From Planctomycetota bacterium (lineage in GTDB: Bacteria; Planctomycetota; UBA1135; UBA2386), in assembly GCA_028281765.1 (NCBI GenBank), contig JANQJF010000096.1, positions 1-64,000 on the forward strand: 64,000 nucleotides of DNA. Direction: 5' to 3'. Shown piece after piece: positions 50,327-60,994 of this stretch. Each line of letters opens with the position of its first letter. Position 1 is the stretch's first letter. The notes under the pieces were generated by a model. It searched no databases, had not been told where the DNA came from, and saw nothing but the letters and a program-made list of their open reading frames with translations. A program made the translations under genes and the position numbers.

Positions 50327-51841
50327 TCAGCGCGTCAGCAGCCGGCCGGGGCGCGCGTCCGTGAACGCGTCGTCTCGGCGAGCGAGCTGGCCGTTGACGA
50401 TCACGTGGCGAAAGCCCTCTGCGTGTTGGAAAGGGTCTTCGAACGTGGCGCGGTCACGCACCTGGGCGGGGTCGAACACGATGACGTCGGCCGCCTTGCC
50501 GGCCGCGAGCACCCCGCGATCGTCGAGCCCGAGGATCTCCGCGGTCAGGCCGCTCATCTTGCGCACGGCGTCGGGAAGCGTGAGCATCTCGAGTTCGACG
50601 ACGAACTCCCGGATCACCCGCGCGAAGGCGCCGTGTCCGCGCGGGTGCCGCATCGTCGGGCTCCCGTCCGACGACACGACGACCCATGGGTGGGCGAGGA
50701 GCGTCGCCATGACGTCGCGATTCATGACGAAGTAAGCTGCGCTCCCTCCGCGCGGACCGAAGTCATCGATCAACACGTCTTCGAACGATTTGTCGAGTTC
50801 CTTCGCGACTTCGGCGAGCGAGCGGCCGGCCCATTGGCCTGTGCCGAAGACGGTGGCGTCCGGGCCGTTGCGCAGGGTGACGCGACGACGCAGGTAGTCG
50901 GCGAGTTCGTCGCGGCGATTCGCGACGACCTCTGCGTAGTCGTGCGGCGGCTTGGCCCAGCCGGGAAACACGATGCCGATACCGGTGTAGCTCGCGAGGT
51001 ACGGGTACACGTCTGCGGAAACGCGGAGACCGTCTCGCCGCGCCCCGTCGAGCAGGGCGAGCACTTCCCGGGCACGCTGCGCGGTCCGGGCGTACACGAT
51101 CTTCATGTGCGAGACGTGGGCGGGACAGCCGGCGGCTCGGCACTGGTCGAGCAGCTCGGTGACCGCGGCCTCGATCTGGTCGTCGTCCTCGGAGCGCATG
51201 TGGCTCATGACGAATCCGCCGTGTGCCGCGACGCGCCGTGCCGTCGCCGCGAGCTCCTCGGCCGTCGCGAAGCGGCCCGGTTCGTATTCGAGGCCCGTGG
51301 ACATGCCGAACGCGCCGGCCTTCATGTCGGCGTCGACCGCGGCGGCGATCGCCTCGACCTGCGCGGGAGTCGGATCGGGTTCGAGATCGACACCCGCGGT
51401 GCGCCGCGCGGTGCCGTGACCGACGAACGGGATGACGTTCACGCCGAGCGGCTTGCCGCGCGCGGCCCGCAGCCAGGGCGCTAGCTCGCGTCGAGAAGGG
51501 GAGGAGCCATCCTGTCCGAGGCAGATCGTCGTCACGCCCATCGCGAGGAAATTGCGAAACGCACCGGCGCGCAGCGGGTCGCCGTGTGCATGTGGATCGA
51601 TGAAGCCCGGCGCGACGATCATCCCGGCGGCGTCGATCGTCGTCTCGACCTCGATGCGGCCTGCGTCGGCGACCGCGCCGACCCATGCGATTTCGTCCTC
51701 GCGAACCAGCAGGTCCGCGCGGCGCGGGGGTGCGCCCGTGCCGTCGATCACGGTTCCGCCGCGGATCCAGAGATCGAAAGTCCCGGAGACGGGCGCCGCG
51801 CATGCCGTCAGGAGTGCAGAGAACCAGAGCAGCAGTCGCAT
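50327..51841 (-). CDS. N-acyl-D-amino-acid deacylase (D-aminoacylase) lipoprotein
   Basis: The product is 504 aa. A lipobox LTAC follows the hydrophobic start. The amidohydrolase order is clear: ADLLVREDEIAWVGAVADAG, APGFIDPHAHGD (metal ligands), VGHGTARRTAGV, FGMSTGLEYEPGRF, MSHMRSEDDD, HVSHMKIVYA, SADVYPYLAS, VVSSDGSPTM and the C-terminal AAGKAADVIVFDP composite domain. It hydrolyses N-acyl-D-amino acids or D-dipeptide-like products, possibly peptidoglycan-derived. TATAGT, 8 nt before the ATG, suggests a leaderless message. It is convergent with the metalloprotease gene. Confidence 0.87.
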   Translation of the reverse strand: MRLLLWFSALLTACAAPVSGTFDLWIRGGTVIDGTGAPPRRADLLVREDEIAWVGAVADAGRIEVETTIDAAGMIVAPGFIDPHAHGDPLRAGAFRNFLAMGVTTICLGQDGSSPSRRELAPWLRAARGKPLGVNVIPFVGHGTARRTAGVDLEPDPTPAQVEAIAAAVDADMKAGAFGMSTGLEYEPGRFATAEELAATARRVAAHGGFVMSHMRSEDDDQIEAAVTELLDQCRAAGCPAHVSHMKIVYARTAQRAREVLALLDGARRDGLRVSADVYPYLASYTGIGIVFPGWAKPPHDYAEVVANRRDELADYLRRRVTLRNGPDATVFGTGQWAGRSLAEVAKELDKSFEDVLIDDFGPRGGSAAYFVMNRDVMATLLAHPWVVVSSDGSPTMRHPRGHGAFARVIREFVVELEMLTLPDAVRKMSGLTAEILGLDDRGVLAAGKAADVIVFDPAQVRDRATFEDPFQHAEGFRHVIVNGQLARRDDAFTDARPGRLLTR

Positions 51842-51849
51842 TGCGGCGA

Positions 51850-51855
51850 ACTATA
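51850..51855 (-). promoter_or_regulatory. -10 box (TATAGT) near a leaderless ATG
   Basis: Read on the minus strand, TATAGT is followed by 8 nt and then the ATG at 51841, without a Shine-Dalgarno. Confidence 0.5.
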
Positions 51856-51927
51856 GGCCGATTCGGGAGAACCCTGTACGGTCAGCGCCGTATACGCGGC
51901 TTGATCCCTACCTGACGGAGTTCCGAA

Positions 51928-52545
51928 ATGTGGCAATCCCTCGCCATTCCCGCCGCCTGCCTCGCGGCCATGTTCGCGCTTCCGAGCGCCGAGTCTTCCA
52001 CTTCGACGATCACCGAGGGGCGGAGCGCCCAGGAGTTCGTGATCGACGGCGGCCACTCGAGCGTGCTGTATCGCATCAAGCACTTGAGCGCCTCGCCGTT
52101 CTGGGGCCGGTTCAACGAGGTCTCCGGTTCGCTCCGGGTCGACGATGACAAGCTCGACGAGAGCTTCATCCGCGTCGAGGTCCCGACGGCGAGCGTCGAC
52201 TCGAACGACGAGAACCGGGACAAGCACCTGCGGAGTCAGGACTTCTTCGCCGCCAAGGAGTTTCCGAAGCTGACGTTCGAGAGCTCCAAGATCGAGAAGA
52301 CCGGGGACGACACGTATCGCGTGACCGGCGACCTCACGTTGCGCGGCAAGTCCAAGGAGCTGACCTTCGAGGCGAAGCACACGGGCACGGCCAAGGTGAT
52401 GGATCGCTTCGGCCTTCGTTGCGGCTACGAGGCGACCCTCGAGTTCGACCGCACGGAGTTCGGGATCACGTACGGCGCGAAGGGTGGCGTGCTCGGCGAG
52501 ACCGTTCGCGTCGTCATCGCAATCGAAGGCAAGCTGCCGAAGTAG
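51928..52545 (+). CDS. YceI-family secreted lipocalin-like protein
   Basis: The product is 205 aa. A signal peptide (LAIPAACLAAMFALPSA) precedes the YceI barrel: FVIDGGHSSVLYRIKHLSAS, FWGRFNEVSGSLRVDDDK, VEVPTASVDSNDENRDKHLR, SQDFFAAKEFPKLTFES, then LTLRGKSKELTFE and FDRTEFGITYGA. The family binds isoprenoid-like lipids in a beta-barrel. A CGGAG ribosome site lies 8 nt upstream. It is followed after 1 nt by a membrane-protein gene, so the two form an operon. Confidence 0.9.
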   Translation: MWQSLAIPAACLAAMFALPSAESSTSTITEGRSAQEFVIDGGHSSVLYRIKHLSASPFWGRFNEVSGSLRVDDDKLDESFIRVEVPTASVDSNDENRDKHLRSQDFFAAKEFPKLTFESSKIEKTGDDTYRVTGDLTLRGKSKELTFEAKHTGTAKVMDRFGLRCGYEATLEFDRTEFGITYGAKGGVLGETVRVVIAIEGKLPK

Positions 52546-52546
52546 C

Positions 52547-53428
52547 GTGTCCGACCTCTTTCCTCAGCTTTCGGACCTCGTGCCGCTTCTGCCGGGAGCG
52601 GCCACGGGCGGAGCCTTCCTCGGCGCCGCGTGCTGGATCAAGAAAGAGCGCGTTGCGGCCGTCGTCGCGGGGCTCGGGGTCATCGCCACCGCGGCGATCA
52701 CGTGGTGGCAGGTGCGCGGGGAGTTGCCGTTCTCGACGACGCAGTCGTCCGAGCGTGGGTTCTGGGGACTGATCGCGTGCGCCGCGATCGCGTCCCTCAC
52801 GATGGCGAGTCGCCGCACGTCCATGTGGTTCGGTTTGCTCGCGGCTGTGGTCGCGGCCGGCTACTGGATCGTGACTCCTCTCGTGGATCGCGAGCCCGAC
52901 GACCCGTCTCGTATCGGGCTCGGGGTCGCGCTCGGCGTCGGGGCCGTGCTCGGGGCCGTTGCTCTGGGATCGGCCCGATCGGCGTCGCGGGCGCCCGCGT
53001 TTGCGCTACCACTGGTCCTGTCGACGGCTGTCGGAGCCACGGGCCAAGTGCTGTTCTTGTTCGGGTCTGCGTCCCTCGCGCAGATGGCCGGTGCGTTCGG
53101 CGTCGCGTGCGGTTTGGCCGCGCTCGTCGGTCTCGGCAAGCGCACGATGGTGCCCGCGGCTGCGGGCGCGGTCGTAGCGGCCGGCGCGATGTTCGCAATC
53201 GACGGGTGGGCGTTTCTCGATGACACGCCGTCGCTGGTGTCCCTGCTCCTGCTCCTCGCAGTGCCGCTGACGCCGTGGCTCGGTGAGCTCGGCAAGCTGC
53301 GCGAGTCGACCCCGTTCGTGAAGACCGCTTGGATCGTGGGTGTCGCGAGCGTGCTCGCAGGGATCGCGGTCGGGATCGCGATCGCCGAGATGCCGGCGCC
53401 GGATCCCTACGCCGACGCGTACAAGTGA
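52547..53428 (+). CDS. Polytopic membrane protein, unknown
   Basis: The product is 293 aa from GTG 52547, 1 nt after the YceI stop. Eight or nine hydrophobic spans are evident (for example SMWFGLLAAVVAAGYWIVTP, GLGVALGVGAVLGAVALGSA, SLLLLLAVPLTPWLGELG), with short loops and no recognisable transporter motif. Pairing with YceI suggests a role in lipid or quinone handling, but this is inference. It is convergent with the HEAT gene, with 1 nt between stops. Confidence 0.65.
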   Translation: MSDLFPQLSDLVPLLPGAATGGAFLGAACWIKKERVAAVVAGLGVIATAAITWWQVRGELPFSTTQSSERGFWGLIACAAIASLTMASRRTSMWFGLLAAVVAAGYWIVTPLVDREPDDPSRIGLGVALGVGAVLGAVALGSARSASRAPAFALPLVLSTAVGATGQVLFLFGSASLAQMAGAFGVACGLAALVGLGKRTMVPAAAGAVVAAGAMFAIDGWAFLDDTPSLVSLLLLLAVPLTPWLGELGKLRESTPFVKTAWIVGVASVLAGIAVGIAIAEMPAPDPYADAYK

Positions 53429-53429
53429 C

Positions 53430-54056
53430 CTACTGCGCGGACTGCTCGCGCTGCTCGTCCTCGCTCGACCCTCGCAGCTTCGCGACCTTGCCGCGAACGT
53501 GCTCGAACGGATCGTTCTCGAGGCGGTCGAGCGCGATCTGGAGATGCTTCGAGTTCAAGTCGTGCAGCACGTGCACGGCGGCGAGTCGCGCGTAGTCGTG
53601 AGGCGAGCCGATCCAGTCGGTCGCGACGGACTCGGCGAATCGCGGGTCGCGGTCCTTGAGCGACACGAGCGCGCGGCGCCGAACATATTCGTGCTCGTCT
53701 TCGACGAGCGTCTTCAGTAGCTCCGCGCTGCGCTTGTCCGTACACCGACCGAGCATCGCCGCGATCTGCCAGCGCGCTTCGAAGTCGTCGTGCTTGGCGC
53801 CGGCTTCGGCGATGCGAGTGCGGTGCGCCGGAGTATCGACGAGCAGATCGAGCACGAACTCCGCGTCATTGTCACGGGCGAGCGCATCGAGGATCTGCTG
53901 ATCCTGGTTCGGATCGAGAGCCTCCAGCGCCAGCGTGGCTTCGACCGCCGCATGGAGGCTGATCCAGTTCGGGTACGCGACCTCCCAACCGCTTGCATCG
54001 CGGGGGATGCCTTCTGCCCACTTGGTAAATCTTGTGAGTTCGATTCCGAGATCCAT
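53430..54056 (-). CDS. HEAT-repeat protein
   Basis: The product is 208 aa without a signal peptide. Consecutive helical pairs of HEAT type are clear at residues 85-195: DDFEARWQIAAMLGRCTDKR, SAELLKTLVEDEHEYVRRRA, LVSLKDRDPRFAESVATDWI, YARLAAVHVLHDLN and EHVRGKVAKL. Such scaffolds bind proteins. It is divergent from lon across 283 nt, in which I see no CIRCE or other recognised heat-shock operator. Confidence 0.75.
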   Translation of the reverse strand: MDLGIELTRFTKWAEGIPRDASGWEVAYPNWISLHAAVEATLALEALDPNQDQQILDALARDNDAEFVLDLLVDTPAHRTRIAEAGAKHDDFEARWQIAAMLGRCTDKRSAELLKTLVEDEHEYVRRRALVSLKDRDPRFAESVATDWIGSPHDYARLAAVHVLHDLNSKHLQIALDRLENDPFEHVRGKVAKLRGSSEDEQREQSAQ

Positions 54057-54339
54057 CGCCCAAGCCCTCCGTGCCGGGATATTCCCGAATCATAGGAGCG
54101 GGTCGACCGTGTTCCATGCCATGCGCGGGAATCGTGTGTTGACCCCACTGCCAGACCGGCGCGGACTGCCAGCGTCTCATGCCGAATCGTCACGAAGAAA
54201 TGCGAGTCGCCGCTCGTATCGAGACAGACCGGGCCCCGATGTCATGGGCCGCTTCTCGATCGACTTGTGAAGCCGAATCGCTCGGTCCATGCCTTGCTCA
54301 GACAGCAGCGGGCCATTTGCCACCTGAGACGTAACCACG

Positions 54340-56738
<2,399 letters not shown>

Positions 56739-56742
<4 letters not shown>

Positions 56743-57455
56743 CGTTCTCCGCGTGCTTCGATCACGGAGTCGAGCGCGCTCTTCAGCGCGCTCGCTTCGT
56801 GATGCACGACGAGACCGAAGCGCTCGACCTGCAGCGGTTCCTCGATGACATGGAACCGGGTGCCGGCATCGCGCATGAACTTGTCGGCATGGGACCGGTC
56901 CAAGACCACGGCGTCGATGCGACCGTCCGCGAGCATCTCCGCCCAGGTCTTGCCGTCGTCGCGGTCGAGCACGCGGACCGCATCGGGCACGTGCAGCTTC
57001 GCGGCGGACACCGTGGAGGTTGCGCGTTCGGTGCCAATGCGGCGATCCGCGAGTTCGGCGAGCAGCCGAGGTTCGCCGTCACCCTGTCTAGTCAGCGCGA
57101 CGATCGTCGTCTCGAAGTATGGTCGCGTGAACGCCACGACCTTCGCGCGTTCGGCGTTGATGCCGATCGTCGACGCGGCGACGTCGGCGTCACCACGGGC
57201 GACTCCCGGGATCAGATCGCCGAATGGCCGGTCCACCCAAACGACTTCGCGTCCAAGTCGGGCGGCGGCGGCCGCGACGAGTTCGATCTCGATTCCGACC
57301 GGTCGGCCCTGTTCGTCCCGTGACGAGAATGGTGGGTGCAGGAAGTTGGAGCTCGCCCGGATCGGCTCCGGACCGTCCGCGGAGTGGGACGCGCAGCCCA
57401 GAGCAGTCAGCGTGAACAGCAGGAGAAGGGCGGTCGCCCTCGCGCGGTGGAGCAT
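56739..57455 (-). CDS. Solute-binding lipoprotein, amino-acid type
   Basis: The product is 238 aa. ATG 57455 gives a signal ending LTALGC, a lipobox. The family 3 solute-binding pattern is present: FSSRDEQGRPVGIEIELVAA, DLIPGVARGDADVAASTIGI, NAERAKVVAFTRPYFETTIV, IDAVVLDRSHADKFM. It probably binds a polar amino acid or related ligand. No permease or ATPase gene is adjacent, so it may be a sensor or orphan component. TATGCT, 6 nt before the start, indicates leaderless transcription. Confidence 0.85.
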
Positions 57456-57461
57456 GGAACG

Positions 57462-57467
57462 AGCATA
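57462..57467 (-). promoter_or_regulatory. -10 box (TATGCT) for a leaderless ATG
   Basis: On the minus strand TATGCT is followed by exactly 6 nt and the ATG at 57455. Confidence 0.5.
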
Positions 57468-57532
57468 GGAGCGTCCGGAGCTTTCTTCGCTTCTGCTCGC
57501 TTGGCATGCCAATTGAAGTGTCGTTCCACGCC

Positions 57533-58012
57533 ATGAAACGCAGTGACCACCTCCAGACCGCCGCCGAGATCATGACCACCGACGTCGTGACCTTGGCTCC
57601 CGACACGAGCATCATCGACGCGGCGCACCGGCTGCTTGCGGAGGGGTGCTCGGGTGCGCCCGTCGTCGATGACGATGGGGCACTCGTCGGGATGTTCACA
57701 GAACAAGACTGCCTCTACGCGCTCGCTGCGGCGGCCTACCACAACCAACCACGGGATCAGGTCGGTGACCACATGCGGCGAGACGTGTTCTCGATTCCGC
57801 CGACCACCGACATGTTCCGGCTGACGTATCTGCTGCACGACAAGCCCTATCGGCGCGTTCCCGTCATCGATGACGATGGCAGGCTCGTCGGCCTCGTCGC
57901 TCGTAGAGACGTCATGCGAGCGTTGGAGAAAGCGGCCAGAGAACGGCAGCAACAGCTGGAGCGCGGCCCGTCCACCTACGAGGCGATCGCGGAGCATCGC
58001 GACCAGTCCTGA
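57533..58012 (+). CDS. Tandem CBS-domain protein
   Basis: The product is 159 aa, two CBS motifs and nothing else: AAEIMTTDVVTLAPDTSIID with GAPVVDDDGALVGMFTEQDC, and VGDHMRRDVFSIPPTTDMF with VPVIDDDGRLVGLVARRDVM. Such stand-alone pairs form a Bateman module that binds adenosine nucleotides. ATG 57533 is used; ATG 57506 in frame would add nine residues and run closer to the divergent lipoprotein gene. The partner is unknown. The 55-nt gap to the convergent FecR gene shows nothing. Confidence 0.85.
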   Translation: MKRSDHLQTAAEIMTTDVVTLAPDTSIIDAAHRLLAEGCSGAPVVDDDGALVGMFTEQDCLYALAAAAYHNQPRDQVGDHMRRDVFSIPPTTDMFRLTYLLHDKPYRRVPVIDDDGRLVGLVARRDVMRALEKAARERQQQLERGPSTYEAIAEHRDQS

Positions 58013-58067
58013 CGCTCATTGCTGAGACCGCGGCCCGCAGTTCTGCGACCCGGGGCTCCGGCTCGGC

Positions 58068-59012
58068 CTACCACCACCAGGTCTCGAGATGCTCGCGCCA
58101 CACGGTCGGCTCGATTTCCGGTGGGGCTTTGACCTTCAGGTCGACGCTGTCGGGGTAGCCGACCATCTGGACGACGCGGGCTTCGGCGACCTGTTGAACG
58201 GCGGCATCTTCGTCGAGCATCAGGTGATACAGCGTGAGCGTGTCGCGGTTGCGGTCGGCGGCATCCGCGATCTTCTCGGCGACGTCGCGGCGGTCCTCGG
58301 GCCGGAACGCGGCGTCGAACTTCCGGACCAGTGCGGCGAGCCGTGGTTCGCAGTCGGAGAAGTGCGGCAGACCGAGCCCGGCGCCGGACTTGCCGCGACT
58401 CTGCGATCGGCACTCCGCGCCCCGCGGGACGAACACCTCGCGCCCGTCGAGTTCGAACGCGATCTGGCCGAGCGACACCGAGACGAACGCGTAGCCGTCG
58501 TCGTCGACCTTCAGGTCGTATTCACAGCCGAGATCGACGCAGCGCGCGGTCGGAGTGTCGACTTGGAAGAAGCGCGGCTTGACGTCGGGCTGCACGAACG
58601 CGTGTAGGTGACCCTTCTGTAGGTAGAGCAGCGTCTGGTCGTCGGTGACCTTCTTGACCTGCAGTCGGCTGCCGGGCGACAGCTTGAGGTCGCCGATACC
58701 GTCGCCGAGTTCGAGTTCGTTGTCGGTCGCGGTGGCTTCGAACCACTCGTCGTGCTGCAGCACCGACTTGCCGGCGCGCAGGACGAGACCCTTCGGCTCG
58801 ACGACCGGATCGTCTCCGAACCACCAGAACGCGCCGCCGATCCCGAGCACGATCGCGGCGGCCGCAGCGACCCAGACGACACGGGGAGCGCGAGGCGGTG
58901 CTCGTTCCGCCAACGGTCGACCGTCGTGCGCGAAGCGGCCGAGCAGTCGCTCCATCTCGGCGACGTTCGGATCGGGTTCGCCCTGCGGATCCCAGAGGTA
59001 GTCGTCGCTCAT
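58068..59012 (-). CDS. FecR-type membrane protein, partner of ECF sigma factor
   Basis: The product is 314 aa. A cytoplasmic N-terminus of about 45 residues, one span (VVWVAAAAAIVLGIGGAFWW), then a FecR-like beta domain: VLRAGKSVLQHDEWFEATAT, LKLSPGSRLQVKKVTDDQTL, FFQVDTPTARCVDLGCEYDL, VSLGQIAFELDGREVFVPRG. ATG 59012 overlaps the sigma TGA, so translation is coupled. In known systems FecR relays an outer signal to its sigma factor; no TonB receptor is present here. The C-terminal 110 residues are an extra helical region. Confidence 0.8.
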   Translation of the reverse strand: MSDDYLWDPQGEPDPNVAEMERLLGRFAHDGRPLAERAPPRAPRVVWVAAAAAIVLGIGGAFWWFGDDPVVEPKGLVLRAGKSVLQHDEWFEATATDNELELGDGIGDLKLSPGSRLQVKKVTDDQTLLYLQKGHLHAFVQPDVKPRFFQVDTPTARCVDLGCEYDLKVDDDGYAFVSVSLGQIAFELDGREVFVPRGAECRSQSRGKSGAGLGLPHFSDCEPRLAALVRKFDAAFRPEDRRDVAEKIADAADRNRDTLTLYHLMLDEDAAVQQVAEARVVQMVGYPDSVDLKVKAPPEIEPTVWREHLETWWW

Positions 59013-59566
59013 GGCCAACCGTCCTTCTCCAGGCGCTCGCGCAGCATCGCCATGCCGCGGTGCAGGTTCACACGGACCGAACCGTGGGTCATGCCGGTAA
59101 CGGTGGCGATCTCCGCCCCGGACATCCCTTCGACCAGGCGGAGCACCAGCGTCTTCCGATACGCCTCGGGCAGCTCCCGGACGCGCTCCAACATGTGTTG
59201 CGCGAGGCGGTCGTCGCCCTGCTCACGCGCCGGCACCTCGGGCAGCGCGACGATCGTGGGGCGCCGCGCGTCGCGCCGGACGTAGTCGATTGCGGCGTTG
59301 CGCGCGACGCGGCAGATCCAGCCCGGCAGCGCCTCGGCGCTTTCGACTTGTCCGATCTTGCGCTGGATCACGAGAAACACTTCCTGAGTCACGTCCTCGG
59401 CTTCGGTCGTCGAGCACTGCCCGATCACGATGCCGTGCACGACCCGGGCGAATCGTTCGTAGATCGTGGCGAAGGCGTTCCGCTCACCCGCCTGCGCGGC
59501 GAGCAGCAGCGGCGCGAGCGATGGCTCGGCGCCGCTGTCCGCGATTCGGGGTGTCGGGGAAGCCAC
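59009..59566 (-). CDS. ECF sigma factor (FecI-like position)
   Basis: The product is 185 aa. Region 2: FARVVHGIVIGQCSTTEAED, VTQEVFLVIQRKIG and PGWICRVARNAAIDYVRRDA. Region 4: YRKTLVLRLVEGMSGAEIAT, VTGMTHGSVRVNLHRGMAML. GTG 59566 is preceded by TATCCT 9 nt upstream, a likely -10 box giving a near-leaderless message. The overlapping FecR-type gene is the expected regulator. Confidence 0.9.
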   Translation of the reverse strand: MASPTPRIADSGAEPSLAPLLLAAQAGERNAFATIYERFARVVHGIVIGQCSTTEAEDVTQEVFLVIQRKIGQVESAEALPGWICRVARNAAIDYVRRDARRPTIVALPEVPAREQGDDRLAQHMLERVRELPEAYRKTLVLRLVEGMSGAEIATVTGMTHGSVRVNLHRGMAMLRERLEKDGWP

Positions 59567-59600
59567 GAGGAGGACAGGATAGTCCGAACGAGACCGGGGC

Positions 59601-60869
59601 TCACTGCTCGATGCGCGCGATGTCGGCGAGGACCTCGCGGGCGCTACGCTGAACCTCGACCGAAGTCGACTTCGCGAGCGCGCGGCGGACGTGCGGCTCG
59701 AGGAATCGATCGAGACTCGCCATGTAATCGGCGGCCAGGGCGCGTTCCTGTTCGTTCGCGGACGTCCGGGCTTCGAGGGCTGACTCGATCGCGGTCTCGG
59801 CTTCGGGCGTGATGTACTCCATCCGGCCGACGAGCACCCGCACGGTCTGGTCCGGCTTGGGCTTGATCCGCAGCGGCAAGACGCGATCGACTTCCTTGCG
59901 CGGCAGCACGTAGATCACGCGCGTGCCGTTGCTCTGGAACCAGCTGCGGGACCACGTCGCGATCATCGCGCGGGCCTCGTCCTCGTAGAGACCTTCGTCG
60001 ATGAGCGCGTCGAAGACGCGCGCGCCGAGTGCGGCAGCAACTCGCTTGCGATCGCCATCCCGCTTCATGCCGCGGAACGAGAACTTGACCGCCTTGCCGG
60101 ACTCGACTGCGCCGACTTCGCGGAAGCGGCCACCGTCTTCGTTCATGTCGAGCACGGCCGCGAACGGGACGTTGTGCTTCGACTTGTTGCGGAACGAGCC
60201 GCGATCGTTCGTGTCGACCTGCATGTCGAACGGGAGCGCGAAGCGCGCGAGGCCTCGATAGAACAGATAGTGCTCGGCTTCGGTCGCGCGCTGTATGCCC
60301 TTCGGGTCGTGGGTGCGCACGTAGGCGGCGCGCACTTCGCGGGCGAACGCCCACGGATCCTCGGAGTCGACCTGCGGGATCTCCTTCGGCGGCTTCGAAC
60401 CGTACGGGATCAGGTCGACGTTCCACTGCATGAAGCTGTCGCCGATCTTCGACAGGTCGATCGGCGTCTTGCGCTGCCGATCGATCGTCGGCGCGATCAA
60501 CATCGGGATCGGATAGAACTGCGTCAGCAGGCCCTTCGGAAACTCGACCGTGACGCGGACGTTGCTCTTCGGCTCGGCCGTGTGGAAGTAGATGACCGGC
60601 GTCTCCATCTTCTGGGTGACCCGCGTCGCCGGGAACTTCAGCACGCGGCCCCGGCTGCCGGCGATCGCTTCGAGGGACGCGAGCTCGTGCACGAAGCCGG
60701 GCAGCCGCTCCTCCTCGTGCTGCAGCCCCTCGAGGACGAGCCCGTCCGAGCCGACCATCGACGTGAAGGTGCCCCATTCGTGGACGACGAACGGCGACTT
60801 GGGCGCCGGAGCGGTCCCCTGTGCAGAAAGCGTGGCGGCAAGGGCGATTACGGCTGTGATGCGGATCAT
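59601..60869 (-). CDS. Secreted protein with HEWGTFTS motif
   Basis: The product is 422 aa. A signal peptide ends ATLSAQ. The mature protein opens with PFVVHEWGTFTSMVGSDG, a start that I associate with a family frequent in planctomycete genomes and without known function. It is mixed alpha/beta, with METPVIYFHTAEPKSNVRVT and SWFQSNGTRVIYVLPRKEVD segments. GAGAGGAG is a good ribosome site 6-7 nt before ATG 60869. It precedes the sigma/FecR pair by 34 nt on the same strand and may share its transcript. Confidence 0.65.
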   Translation of the reverse strand: MIRITAVIALAATLSAQGTAPAPKSPFVVHEWGTFTSMVGSDGLVLEGLQHEEERLPGFVHELASLEAIAGSRGRVLKFPATRVTQKMETPVIYFHTAEPKSNVRVTVEFPKGLLTQFYPIPMLIAPTIDRQRKTPIDLSKIGDSFMQWNVDLIPYGSKPPKEIPQVDSEDPWAFAREVRAAYVRTHDPKGIQRATEAEHYLFYRGLARFALPFDMQVDTNDRGSFRNKSKHNVPFAAVLDMNEDGGRFREVGAVESGKAVKFSFRGMKRDGDRKRVAAALGARVFDALIDEGLYEDEARAMIATWSRSWFQSNGTRVIYVLPRKEVDRVLPLRIKPKPDQTVRVLVGRMEYITPEAETAIESALEARTSANEQERALAADYMASLDRFLEPHVRRALAKSTSVEVQRSAREVLADIARIEQ

Positions 60870-60994
60870 CCGGGCTCCTCTCGGGTCGGGTTCTGTCCGG
60901 AGGACGCCGTCACGACAGGGCCGTTAGCGGGCCGCGGAGAAAAAGTCCCGACTGACGGCGACGCCCGTCCTCGGCTCCTATCCTCGGAGCCGTC

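Noticed and set aside
54057-54339. CIRCE/HrcA operator upstream of lon
   Set aside because: No TTAGCACTC/GAGTGCTAA pair in the region.
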